Position numbers and translations under genes: made by a program
Source of the DNA: an uncultured Acidobacteriaceae bacterium
Lineage (GTDB): Bacteria; Acidobacteriota; Terriglobia; Terriglobales; Acidobacteriaceae
Reading direction: 5' to 3'
NCBI GenBank assembly: GCA_903904755.1
Contig: CAIVDV010000013.1
Span: 124,001-188,000 of the forward strand
Length of the DNA: 64,000 nucleotides
Shown: positions 26,465-34,648 of the stretch, piece by piece
Layout of the letters: every line of letters begins with the position of its first letter
How positions within the stretch are numbered: the stretch's first letter is position 1
Notes under the pieces: model-generated
What the model was told of the DNA's origin: nothing
The model's database searches: none
Seen by the model: the letters and a program-made list of their open reading frames with translations, nothing else

Positions 26465-28009
26465 TTAGTACTTCCGCTGATACGTATGCGTCAGCCGGTC
26501 GTGCCAGCTCACATGCTCCTTGTCCAGCAGCGTCCACACCAGCCCCAACCCCGCAGGCACCACACTCAGCACCGTCGCCGGAATCCGCATCCGCATCTGC
26601 TGCCGCGTCGGGTTGTCGTCCTCAAACGTGCACAGGGCAATGCGCGCATAGCTCATGCCCACTGTTCCCTTCTCGCAGAAGCTCAGGAACAGCGCCTGGT
26701 ACGCAGCGCCCAGCAGCACAAACGCAATGCCGAAACCAATCAGCCCCAGCCGCCCTGAAGGCACCGTGCTCATGCACGCCACCGCAGCAAAGCTCGCCAT
26801 CACCGTTGCCAGCGTCACCACGCCCACATCTACCAGCGCAGCCATCGCCCTATCCGCCACCGGAGCCACCAGCAGTTCCACCGCCAGCTCTTCCTGTGTC
26901 TGGTCGCCACGCCGCGCCTTCGCCAGTTGCGGAGCATACGTCTCGCGTACCGTGTACTCTTCCCAGCTCGCCGCAGCTGCCGAAGGCGCATCCGGCTCAA
27001 CCACCGCCGCGCCCGTCCAGCTTTCCTCATACCCAGGCTCGTCGTATACCGTCTCTTCGTAAATCGACTGCGCAACCACCGGCGTCTCGTACACCGGCGA
27101 TGCCGCCCTCGGCGATGCCTTCGCTGCCGGCTGGTAATACTCCGGCTCCGGCTCGCTCGCGTGCTCCGGCGGCGCTTCCAGCTCAATCGACGCCCACTGC
27201 GGCTGTGCCGCCGCCTCGGGAATCGCGCTGGCCACGCTCTCCGGCTCCACCTCGAAGATGCTCAGTTGCGACTCTTCGTCGTGCCGGCGATACGGCCCCT
27301 CGGCCAGCCGCCCACGCACCTTGCGCGGAGCCACCAGCGGCCGCGGAAACTCAATAATGTTCGCCTGGATGTGCTGCGCAGGCTCAACCACTGACTCCCC
27401 AAACGGATCTTCCACCGTCGCCGGGTCCATCGGGTCATACGGGAAAAGCTCGCCCTCATTGGAAGGCCGCGGCGGAGCCACCGTGCGCCGCGTCTGCTGG
27501 TACGGGCTCGGCGCCACGCGCATCGACTCCCAGATATCGTCGTCCTGCTCCACCACCGAACTCGGCGGCGGCACAGCATCTTCCCATCGCGTCGGCACCG
27601 GCGCGGCCGCAGCCTGCGGCTCGTCCTGCCAGCGCGAGGGCGTTACCGGCGCAACATAGGCAGGCGCGGCAGCCACTGGCGCAGCATACACCGGCGCAGC
27701 AGGCGGCGCATCCCACAGCGAAGGCGTCACCGCAGCCTGGCCCATCTCTGCTATCACCGCTTCCACCGCAGCCTTCGTCACCGCGCCAATCACCCGCTCC
27801 ACCGGCGTGCTCGCGGCGTTTAGCTCGTCGCTGTAGCTGGCGGCCTGCGCGTACCGCGCCCGTACACGTGCCTTGATGTGCTCGGCAGTTGTGCTCGCTG
27901 TCTGGCTGTTCTCTGGCGCTTGCGGCTGGGGCTGCTCTGCTGCTCCGCGACGGTTGCGATAGGCCGCGAGGCGCTCATTTACTTCATGCTTCAATGCCGG
28001 CTGGCTCAA
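26465..28009 (-). CDS. RDD family membrane protein with long disordered N-terminal arm
   Basis: A 514-residue protein. The last 130 residues are an RDD domain: AVADRAMAALVDVGVVTL-like first helix (VADRAMAALVDVGVVTLATV), GLIGFGIAFVLLGAAYQALF, GTVGMSYARIALCTFED and HVSWHDRLTHTYQRKY. Residues about 1-375 are low-complexity, rich in Pro, Ala, Glu and Tyr (for example PVAAAPAYVAPVTPSRWQDE), and presumably cytoplasmic and unfolded. RDD proteins are poorly understood; some act in ion tolerance. The TTG at 28009 has AAGGGA eight bases upstream; an alternative TTG is at 27994. The arm is much longer than in typical RDD proteins. Confidence 0.8.
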   Translation of the reverse strand: MSQPALKHEVNERLAAYRNRRGAAEQPQPQAPENSQTASTTAEHIKARVRARYAQAASYSDELNAASTPVERVIGAVTKAAVEAVIAEMGQAAVTPSLWDAPPAAPVYAAPVAAAPAYVAPVTPSRWQDEPQAAAAPVPTRWEDAVPPPSSVVEQDDDIWESMRVAPSPYQQTRRTVAPPRPSNEGELFPYDPMDPATVEDPFGESVVEPAQHIQANIIEFPRPLVAPRKVRGRLAEGPYRRHDEESQLSIFEVEPESVASAIPEAAAQPQWASIELEAPPEHASEPEPEYYQPAAKASPRAASPVYETPVVAQSIYEETVYDEPGYEESWTGAAVVEPDAPSAAAASWEEYTVRETYAPQLAKARRGDQTQEELAVELLVAPVADRAMAALVDVGVVTLATVMASFAAVACMSTVPSGRLGLIGFGIAFVLLGAAYQALFLSFCEKGTVGMSYARIALCTFEDDNPTRQQMRMRIPATVLSVVPAGLGLVWTLLDKEHVSWHDRLTHTYQRKY

Positions 28010-28232
28010 AATCTTGATCCCTTCTGGTGCGGGATATTCCCCGCAGTTGCAACCTTCGTTTGACCGCTTCCTCGCTGGTCAGGCGAAAGTTCCAGATTCC
28101 GTACATGAAGAGCCCGTAGAGAACCAAATTCAATGTCACAAAAACTACCGGCCACGAACCCAGGGGCTCGTGTTTCGTGCGAAAGTGCCGGGTTTTCCTT
28201 GAAGCCAGAGCGCAGCTCAACGCGTCAAACAA
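27984..28232 (-). CDS. possible small one-TM protein upstream of the RDD gene
   Basis: An 82-codon frame with a convincing membrane helix (PVVFVTLNLVLYGLFMYGIW) and a charged tail (RLTSEEAVKRRLQLRGISRT). It overlaps the RDD start by 26 bases, which would allow translational coupling. The N-terminal 25 residues are less convincing, and the true start may be an internal GTG. I do not recognise a family. Confidence 0.45.
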   Translation of the reverse strand: MFDALSCALASRKTRHFRTKHEPLGSWPVVFVTLNLVLYGLFMYGIWNFRLTSEEAVKRRLQLRGISRTRRDQDFEPAGIEA

Positions 28233-28273
28233 GGGACTGGACTCAGCTTTGTTATGCTGGCAATACCCTGGTG

Positions 28274-30826
28274 ATGCGCCTTCGCTCCTACCTATGTATC
28301 ACGCTGCTCTCCCTGTGTCATGCACAGATGCAGGCGCAGCTAGTTACAAAATCGTTACCTCCTGAAAATAATTTGCAAGCCGCCGACAGCTCCCCTGTCG
28401 ATGCCGCACAGCCCAGCGCCCAGGAACCGCCTCAACCGGCTTCCCAGCAGCCCGCGCCCTCCGCAATCCCTGACGCAATCCCCGACGCCCCCAGCCTCCA
28501 ACTCCTTCCCCCGGCCATCCCCCTTCCCGCCCCGGAAAAGGGCTACCCCGTCCACTGGGAAGCCCTTAGCCAAAGCCGCAATGGCGACGAATGGACCCTC
28601 ACCAGCGAAGTCACACTCCTCTACCGCGACTACACCATCCGTGCCGACAAAGTCATCTACCACCAGTCCACCGCCATCGTCGAAGCCGAAGGCCATCTCC
28701 AGCTCGAAGGTGGTCCCAGCGACCTCACCGTCACCGCCTCACACGCTGAAATCCACGTCCGCGAAAACACCGCCACCCTCTACGACGTCACCGGATCCAT
28801 GGGCGTCCGTCGCATCGGCCAGCGCCAAATCTACTCCACCGCCGACCCCTTCCTCTTCCACGGCCGCATGCTCATTGAGACCGGCCGCGGTAACTACCGC
28901 ATCGTCGACGGCGCCATGACCAGTTGCCGCCTCCCCAAACCCGACTGGCAAATCCTCAGCAAATCCATTGAAGTCGCCAACGGCAAGGCCAGCACCCACG
29001 GCAGCGTCTTTCAGTTCCTCCATGTCCCGGTCTTCTACTTCCCCTACCTCGCCCGCGACCTCGGCGACTCCGGCCGCCAGACCGGCATCCTCATCCCCGC
29101 CTTTGAAAACTCCGGAGTCAAGGGCCTCGTCTTTGGCGAATGGATGTACTGGGCCATCAGCCGCAATATGGACCTCACCGCCGGCGTCGAGTACTGGTCC
29201 CGCCGCGGCTGGGCACCCACCGGCGACTTCCGCTATCGCGGCAACGGCCTCGATGCCCTCATGGTCCGCTGGAACGGCCTCTTCGACCGCGGCTTCAACG
29301 GAGTCGTCGCGCCCGCCACCACCCTCTCCCGTGTCAAGCAGGGCGGTGCCGACGTCCAGGCATTCGGCCGCAAAGACCTCAGCGACCACATGCGCGTCGC
29401 CGGCGCAGTCGAGTTCCTCTCCAGCTACATCTACCGCCTCGCCTTCGACGAAAACTACTCCCAGGCCACCAGCTCTGAAGTCACCAGCGACGTCGCCCTC
29501 ACCCACATCGCCAGCGGCTACTCCACCACCGTCGCCCTCAGCCGCTTCCAGAGCTTTGCCGGCACCCCGAAGGGCACCATCGTCACCGACGTGCCGGAAG
29601 TCCGCGTCCTGCATCTCCCCTCCGTTCGCCTTGACACCGTTGACCGCCCCCTCGGCGACGGGCCACTCTACTGGGGCCTCAACGCCTCCGCCGCCGACCT
29701 CGACCGCGCTGAACCCCACTTCCACGCCCGCAACGTCGGCCGCATTGACGTCTATCCCCACATCGAGTGGCCAATCCACCTCGGAGACTGGCAACTCCGC
29801 CCTGAAGCCGCCGTGCGCGCCACCTGGTACTCCGGTAGCCAGACCCCCGACCTCAAAGACACCAGCAACGGCATCCCCACCGTCAATCACGACCCCCTCA
29901 CACGCACCAATGTCGAGTTCAAACTCAACCTGCGCCCCCCGCCCATGGAGCGCGACTTCGCCCTCACCGCCCACAATCACATCCTCCGCCACGTCATTGA
30001 GCCCGAGCTCACCTACCGCTACGTCCGCGGTATTAACAAGGCGCCGGAAACCCTCCGCTTTGACACCACAGACATTGCCGTTGACACCAACGAGGCCGGC
30101 TACTCCCTCACCCAGCGCCTCTACCTCAAGCCGCTCAACCCCAAACCCTGCCCCCCCGGCGAAACCTGCCCCGCCCATCCCCGCGAATGGGCCAGTTGGC
30201 AAATCGCCCAAAAGTTCTACATCGACCCCAACTTCGGCGGGGCCGTGCAGAACGGTCAGCGCAATGTCTTTGACAACACCCTGGACCTCACCGCCGCAGC
30301 ATTCATGACCTCGCCGCGCAACATCGCGCCCGTCATCTCACGCCTGCGCTTTGAGGCAATTGAACATCTCCGCGTCGAGTGGGATCTCGACTACGACACC
30401 AAGGGCGGCCGCTTCAGCTCCGACAACCTCTTCGCCGGATACAGCATCGGCCGTTCCACCTTCGGCCTCGACCAGGCCCTGCTCAACGCCGTCGACGAAA
30501 GCGGCAGCACCGCCTCCGTCATCCAGAGCCATCTCCTTCAGCCATTCTTCTTCTACGGCAAGCCCTCAGACGCGGGCTTCAGCCTCGCCCTCAGCTCCAG
30601 CTACGACTTCACCCACGGCGCACTCCAGTACGGCGGCGCTGAGGCCATCTACAACTGGAACTGCTGCGGCCTCACCGTCGGCTACCGCCGCTTCGCTCTC
30701 GGCTCGCTCCGTAACGAGGGCGAGTGGCTCTGGGGATTCACCCTCTCCGGCCTCGGCACCGCAGGCAACATCCGCCGCTCCACCTCGGTCTTCCCCGCCA
30801 CCGACGTTCTCCGCCGCATGTACTAG
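28274..30826 (+). CDS. lptD: LPS-assembly outer-membrane protein LptD
   Basis: LptD is the beta-barrel that inserts lipopolysaccharide into the outer leaflet. The 850-residue product has a signal peptide (MRLRSYLCITLLSLCHAQMQ), a Pro-rich linker, an OstA-type N-terminal domain (RDYTIRADKVIYHQSTAIVE, AEGHLQLEGG) and the LptD barrel (VPVFYFPYLARDLGDSGRQT, GVEYWSRRGW, SYNWNCCGL-like YNWNCCGLTVGYRRFALGS near the end). The MTSCRLPKPDW and CPPGETCP cysteines could form disulfides. The start is an ATG at 28274, or the GTG three bases earlier; the SD is weak. It is transcribed alone, and lptE or surA are not adjacent. Confidence 0.92.
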   Translation: MRLRSYLCITLLSLCHAQMQAQLVTKSLPPENNLQAADSSPVDAAQPSAQEPPQPASQQPAPSAIPDAIPDAPSLQLLPPAIPLPAPEKGYPVHWEALSQSRNGDEWTLTSEVTLLYRDYTIRADKVIYHQSTAIVEAEGHLQLEGGPSDLTVTASHAEIHVRENTATLYDVTGSMGVRRIGQRQIYSTADPFLFHGRMLIETGRGNYRIVDGAMTSCRLPKPDWQILSKSIEVANGKASTHGSVFQFLHVPVFYFPYLARDLGDSGRQTGILIPAFENSGVKGLVFGEWMYWAISRNMDLTAGVEYWSRRGWAPTGDFRYRGNGLDALMVRWNGLFDRGFNGVVAPATTLSRVKQGGADVQAFGRKDLSDHMRVAGAVEFLSSYIYRLAFDENYSQATSSEVTSDVALTHIASGYSTTVALSRFQSFAGTPKGTIVTDVPEVRVLHLPSVRLDTVDRPLGDGPLYWGLNASAADLDRAEPHFHARNVGRIDVYPHIEWPIHLGDWQLRPEAAVRATWYSGSQTPDLKDTSNGIPTVNHDPLTRTNVEFKLNLRPPPMERDFALTAHNHILRHVIEPELTYRYVRGINKAPETLRFDTTDIAVDTNEAGYSLTQRLYLKPLNPKPCPPGETCPAHPREWASWQIAQKFYIDPNFGGAVQNGQRNVFDNTLDLTAAAFMTSPRNIAPVISRLRFEAIEHLRVEWDLDYDTKGGRFSSDNLFAGYSIGRSTFGLDQALLNAVDESGSTASVIQSHLLQPFFFYGKPSDAGFSLALSSSYDFTHGALQYGGAEAIYNWNCCGLTVGYRRFALGSLRNEGEWLWGFTLSGLGTAGNIRRSTSVFPATDVLRRMY

Positions 30827-30828
30827 CA

Positions 30829-31209
30829 CTACTGCCTCAGCCGCGCCCTTACGTCGTTCCGCACCAGGTACAAAAACAGCACCAGATTCAGCCCAATCTG
30901 CACCAACGCCACTTCGCCCGGCATCTGCCCGTGCGAAAACAGCCACGCGTAATAGCAGCTCAGCAGAAACACAGCCGCCAGCGTCAAAGCCCACGCCCAC
31001 CGAAACATCCGGATTAGCCCAAAGCTGGCCATGATAAAAAGCCCCGACAAAATCAGGAACAGCGCCGGGTAATGCCCCTGCACCACCCCCAGCGTCACCA
31101 CCGCCGCCAGCACCAGCATGTACAGCCCAATGCAGATAAGCCCCGGCAGCAGCGTCGGCTGCGCCGGCTTTCCCTCGGCAGGATTCTGTGTCGACAAATT
31201 GTCCGTCAT
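30829..31209 (-). CDS. four-TM membrane protein of unknown function
   Basis: A 126-residue protein with about four hydrophobic segments: LLPGLICIGLYMLVLAAVVT, YPALFLILSGLFIMASFGLI, WAWALTLAAVFLLSCYYAWL and VALVQIGLNLVLFLYLVRND. The N-terminal 18 residues are polar and should be cytoplasmic. No family is recognised with confidence. It starts 12 bases after the cytochrome gene stop, so it is probably the last gene of a dacB-cytochrome-membrane protein run, and it ends two bases from the convergent lptD stop. Confidence 0.7.
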   Translation of the reverse strand: MTDNLSTQNPAEGKPAQPTLLPGLICIGLYMLVLAAVVTLGVVQGHYPALFLILSGLFIMASFGLIRMFRWAWALTLAAVFLLSCYYAWLFSHGQMPGEVALVQIGLNLVLFLYLVRNDVRARLRQ

Positions 31210-31221
31210 TCCATCCGCTTT

Positions 31222-31587
31222 CTAAAGCGTGTGCAGGTACGCCAGCAAATCCGGCATATCCTGCGGCGCAACCGGAATCGATTCCATCATCCCGTGCCCC
31301 CGCAGAATCGTCTGGGTCAGCCGCTCATCCGTCGGCGGCGCGCCTGAAGGCATCGCCGGCACCTTCGTCAGCGCCTGCAAACCCGGCCCATGCAGCCCAT
31401 GCGTCGTCGTCGGATAGTGGCACTTCGCGCACTTCACCTGGTAAACAATCTGCCCCCGCTGCTCTTCAATCGAGAACAGTGCCTCCGGCTTGGATGCAGG
31501 CAGAGATTTGCAGCCGGCCACCACCAGAAGCGAGGCACCTGTGACTGCCATCAGAAGAGCAGAAAGTCTACGAAGACGGGAAATCAT
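31222..31587 (-). CDS. c-type cytochrome lipoprotein
   Basis: A 121-residue protein. The signal ends in a good lipobox (LLVVAGC), so it should be lipid-anchored. One haem site, CAKCH (CxxCH), is followed by a candidate methionine ligand region (GHGMMESIPVAPQDMPDLL) and the closing LAYLHTL helix of class I cytochromes. It is likely a periplasmic electron carrier; the partner is unknown. The ATG at 31587 was chosen because the upstream extension of the frame lacks signal-peptide character. Confidence 0.85.
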   Translation of the reverse strand: MISRLRRLSALLMAVTGASLLVVAGCKSLPASKPEALFSIEEQRGQIVYQVKCAKCHYPTTTHGLHGPGLQALTKVPAMPSGAPPTDERLTQTILRGHGMMESIPVAPQDMPDLLAYLHTL

Positions 31588-31657
31588 ACTGTCTGGATAA
31601 TATCGCGGACGGCCACCAAACCCAACCCTCACGCGCTCCATCCATGCCATTTTGGGC

Positions 31658-33244
31658 CTATTCCACCGCAGCCGCAGCCAGGCAAATCCTGTCAATCGCC
31701 CGCAACTCCGCCCCGCTCCCCGGCCTGTGGCCGTCCACCAGGATCGAAAACACCAGCGTCTTGCCGCTCGCCGCCGTCAAATACCCTGAAAGCGCATTGG
31801 CCTCCCCCAGCGTTCCCGTCTTCGCCTGCAACCGCCCCTCCAGCGCCGTCCCCTTGAACCGCCCTGCCAGCGTCCCATCCACCCCGCCCACCGGAAAAGT
31901 CGCCCGCCACTCCGGCCCCCACCCCTGTCGCGCGGCATACGTCAGCAACTGCGTATACGCCCGCGGCGTAATCAGGTCCCCCGAGCTCATCCCCGACCCG
32001 TCATAGAAAAAGAAGTCATCCCCCGACACCCCCGCCGACAGCAAAAACTCCCGCACCACCCGCGCCCCCTGCGCAAAGCTCCCATCCGCAGCCAGCAGCC
32101 TTCCCAGTGCCCGCAGCGTCAGTTCCGCATGCAGATTCTGGCTCACCTTGTTCGCCACCGTCAGGTCCAGCGCCATTGGCTGCGACACATGCGTTCCCAC
32201 CACCCGCCGTCCCTCCACCGGCGCGGCAAGCGTCCCCGCACTCGCCCGCACCGGCACCAGCGGCTCGGCCTGCTCGCGCCGGTAGTCCACCGTCACCGTC
32301 GCGTCCCGATGCGCCGCCCGCACCCTCCCCGCCACCGTCACGCCCCGCGCCGCCAGCGCCTGCCCCAGTGCCCGTGCGGCAAACTCCGCCGGATCCTCAA
32401 TCGCCATCGGCGCGCGAAATCCCGCCGCATCCGCCGTGCCCCACGCCCGCACCGTCAGCGACCCAGGCCTCCGGTCCAGCCCCGGCTCAGCCTTCGCCCC
32501 CTCCACCGCGGTCATCCCGCCCTGCAGCGTGTAGTACGGCACCGCCGGCGTCCAGCTCGCTGCCAGTTTCCCCGCCCCATCCGGCGTCAAATGCAGCGTC
32601 ACCTCGTTGTCCGCAATCGACAGTGCCGAAACCGGCGCGCCATATCCCCACGCCAAATCGTCCCACGCCCAGTTCGCTCCATACGGCTCGTTCGGGAACA
32701 GCGTGTCATCCCCCACCACATCGCCCTCCACCGTCCGCACCCCGGCCTTCACCACCTCATCCGCCAGCTCCTCAATCGCGCCCAGCGGATTCCCAGCCTC
32801 GGCCGTGTGCGGCGCATACGGCAGCGTCCGCCCGCTCAGGTTCGGGTCCCCCGCCCCCGCCAGCACCAGGTTTCCATGCAGCGTCCCATCCCCATCCAGC
32901 GCCCCATCCGCCAGCACATTCGTCGTCCACGTCAGCCTGTCCACCGGCAACAGCGCAAACGCCGCCGCCGTAGTCGCCAGCTTCGCATTGCTCGCCGGCA
33001 CAAACAGTTGCGCATCATTCTGCGCAAACAGCACCCGCCCGTTCAGCTCTGTAATCCTTATCCCAAAATGCGCCTGCGCAAGCCCCGGTTCAGCTAAAAT
33101 CGCCTGAACCTGCCGCGCCAGCTCCCGCTCCCGGCCGCCATGCCGCCCATGCCCAGCCACCCGCCGCTGCCCCATCGCAGCCGGCAAAGCCAGCAATCCC
33201 AACACTGCCAGCCAGGCCATCCGCCCCTGTCTCACCGAAATCAT
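31658..33244 (-). CDS. dacB: D-alanyl-D-alanine carboxypeptidase/endopeptidase (PBP4-type, S13)
   Basis: A 528-residue exported penicillin-binding protein. After the signal (MAWLAVLGLLALPAAMGQ) the S13 motifs appear in order: SxxK in FVPASNAKLATTAAAFALLP, the SxN-region in YDGSGMSSGDLITP, and KTG in LQAKTGTLGEANALSGYL. The long insertion between the first two motifs is typical of the family. It trims peptidoglycan cross-links and pentapeptides in the periplasm. It precedes the cytochrome gene by 70 bases and may share a transcript with it. Confidence 0.94.
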   Translation of the reverse strand: MISVRQGRMAWLAVLGLLALPAAMGQRRVAGHGRHGGRERELARQVQAILAEPGLAQAHFGIRITELNGRVLFAQNDAQLFVPASNAKLATTAAAFALLPVDRLTWTTNVLADGALDGDGTLHGNLVLAGAGDPNLSGRTLPYAPHTAEAGNPLGAIEELADEVVKAGVRTVEGDVVGDDTLFPNEPYGANWAWDDLAWGYGAPVSALSIADNEVTLHLTPDGAGKLAASWTPAVPYYTLQGGMTAVEGAKAEPGLDRRPGSLTVRAWGTADAAGFRAPMAIEDPAEFAARALGQALAARGVTVAGRVRAAHRDATVTVDYRREQAEPLVPVRASAGTLAAPVEGRRVVGTHVSQPMALDLTVANKVSQNLHAELTLRALGRLLAADGSFAQGARVVREFLLSAGVSGDDFFFYDGSGMSSGDLITPRAYTQLLTYAARQGWGPEWRATFPVGGVDGTLAGRFKGTALEGRLQAKTGTLGEANALSGYLTAASGKTLVFSILVDGHRPGSGAELRAIDRICLAAAAVE

Positions 33245-33289
33245 GCCCGGAGAATACCAGAGCCGGGCTCAAAATCTCAGCCCCCCGGC

Positions 33290-33604
33290 CTAAAGGCTCT
33301 TCACCCGCGCCCGCACCCACAGCGTCCCAAATACCCCAAACGAAACCACCCACACCACCACCGCCACCGGCAGCCCAAAGCTCCGGTAGCTCATCGTGTA
33401 GCTCACCGTATGGTGCCCAAACAGGTTGTACCCCAGCAGCCCGAAAATCCCCAGCGCCGTCACCAGGAAGAACGCGAAAAATCCCGAGCTCGCCGCCAGC
33501 AGAAAGCTCGTCAGGAAACCGAATCCATCCAGCGGAAAGCCCAGAAAACGGGCAGGCGATGCCTTCTGCCCAGGCTCATTGTTGCCAACTGCTGCTGCGG
33601 TCAT
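33290..33604 (-). CDS. small membrane protein of unknown function
   Basis: A 104-residue protein starting at ATG 33604, with AAGAGGAG about eight bases upstream. Two or three hydrophobic segments are visible: FLTSFLLAASSGFFAFFLVT running into ALGIFGLLGYNLF, and GLPVAVVVWVVSFGVFGTLW before a basic WVRARVKSL tail. It is encoded 45 bases before dacB on the same strand. I recognise no family; topology suggests an inner-membrane protein. Confidence 0.7.
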   Translation of the reverse strand: MTAAAVGNNEPGQKASPARFLGFPLDGFGFLTSFLLAASSGFFAFFLVTALGIFGLLGYNLFGHHTVSYTMSYRSFGLPVAVVVWVVSFGVFGTLWVRARVKSL

Positions 33605-33729
33605 GCGCTTCACTCCTCTTGTGCGGGCCCGACCGGAATCAGCAATTCCTGCCAATTTATCTCGCAGCGCGGGAGGCGCGGCGTTTTCCGGCGTGCGGGA
33701 AGGGGCCCAGACCTTTAGTATAAGGAGTC

Positions 33730-34497
33730 GTGTCTATCCCTGTACAAAACGCGCTCACCACCGCCGAAAAGGTCGCTGCCTCCGTCGCCGTCGCCACCGC
33801 CTCCAACGGACTCCACTACGCCACCTGGGGCGAAACCCGCCTCGGCCACGCCGAAATGGAGCGCCTCGTCACCGCCGTCCCCGCCGGCCTCGCTCCCGCG
33901 CTCGACAAGCGCTGCTACTACTTCGTCCCCCTCGTCATGGCCGAAGGCGAAGCCACCGAAGTCGCCTCCGCCTTCTCCGTCGAGCTCAGCGACCGCGCCA
34001 TCTGCCATCGCAACGTCACCATGGGTGCCGTCGAAGGCGTCTTCCTCTCCACCCGCCTCGTCGAAGACCGCTTCGGCCTCTCCTTCGAGTTCCTCATCAA
34101 CGTCGCCCACAACTTCGTCGACACCGTCGGCGTTCCCGCCAGCTTCGCCGATATGATCTGGTCCCAGGCTCAGGCCGGCGTCAAGGGCGAAACCAGCCAG
34201 GACGCATGGGAAACCCGCCGCCGCGCCCTTGACCCCATCCTCAACTCCCAGGGCGAACCCATGCCCACCGACGAGCGCGCCCGCAAGGTCTTCGAAGAAT
34301 CCGCCTTCTCCGACTCCCTCGCCATCTACATGCTCTCTCTCGCCATGGACTTCGACTACCACGACCTCCGCGAGCGCGAGTACCCCCTCCTCGCCGCCCC
34401 GGCACTCGCCGAACGCCTCCGCGCCGTCGCAGCCCTCTTCCCTCCCAACCCCGGCTACGACTTCCAAATCCTCTACCGCCGCAAAGGCCAAAGCTAG
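33730..34497 (+). CDS. conserved-looking protein of unknown function
   Basis: A 255-residue soluble protein (from GTG 33730) without signal or membrane segments. It has well-formed amphipathic helices and stretches such as LHYATWGETRLGHAEMERLV, FEFLINVAHNFVDTVGVPAS and DFDYHDLREREYPLLAAPAL, and ends YDFQILYRRKGQS. Codon use matches that of its neighbours, so it is surely coding. I do not recognise a family. AAGGAG lies only two bases from the GTG, which is unusually close, and no later start fits. It is divergent from the 33290-33604 gene and isolated. Confidence 0.75.
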   Translation: MSIPVQNALTTAEKVAASVAVATASNGLHYATWGETRLGHAEMERLVTAVPAGLAPALDKRCYYFVPLVMAEGEATEVASAFSVELSDRAICHRNVTMGAVEGVFLSTRLVEDRFGLSFEFLINVAHNFVDTVGVPASFADMIWSQAQAGVKGETSQDAWETRRRALDPILNSQGEPMPTDERARKVFEESAFSDSLAIYMLSLAMDFDYHDLREREYPLLAAPALAERLRAVAALFPPNPGYDFQILYRRKGQS

Positions 34498-34526
34498 CCC
34501 GCTAACTCCGCTCAACAAAAAAGGAG

Positions 34527-34562
34527 GGTCATCCTGAGCGAGCAAAGCGAGTCGATGGACCC
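34527..34562. repeat. dispersed GTCATCCTGAGCGAG-type repeat
   Basis: GGTCATCCTGAGCGAGCAAA, then GCGAGTCGATGGACCC. This text, known from many high-GC genomes as an intergenic repeat, follows a GCTAACTCCGCT stretch that recurs at 43108-43160 and within mnmG. Confidence 0.55.
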
Positions 34563-34648
34563 GCTTGTCCCCAGTTCGACCACAATCCTCCCCAAAAAAG
34601 CAAAGGCACACCCCAACCGGCGCTCCGCTCTTCTCATTTCTCCCAGCC

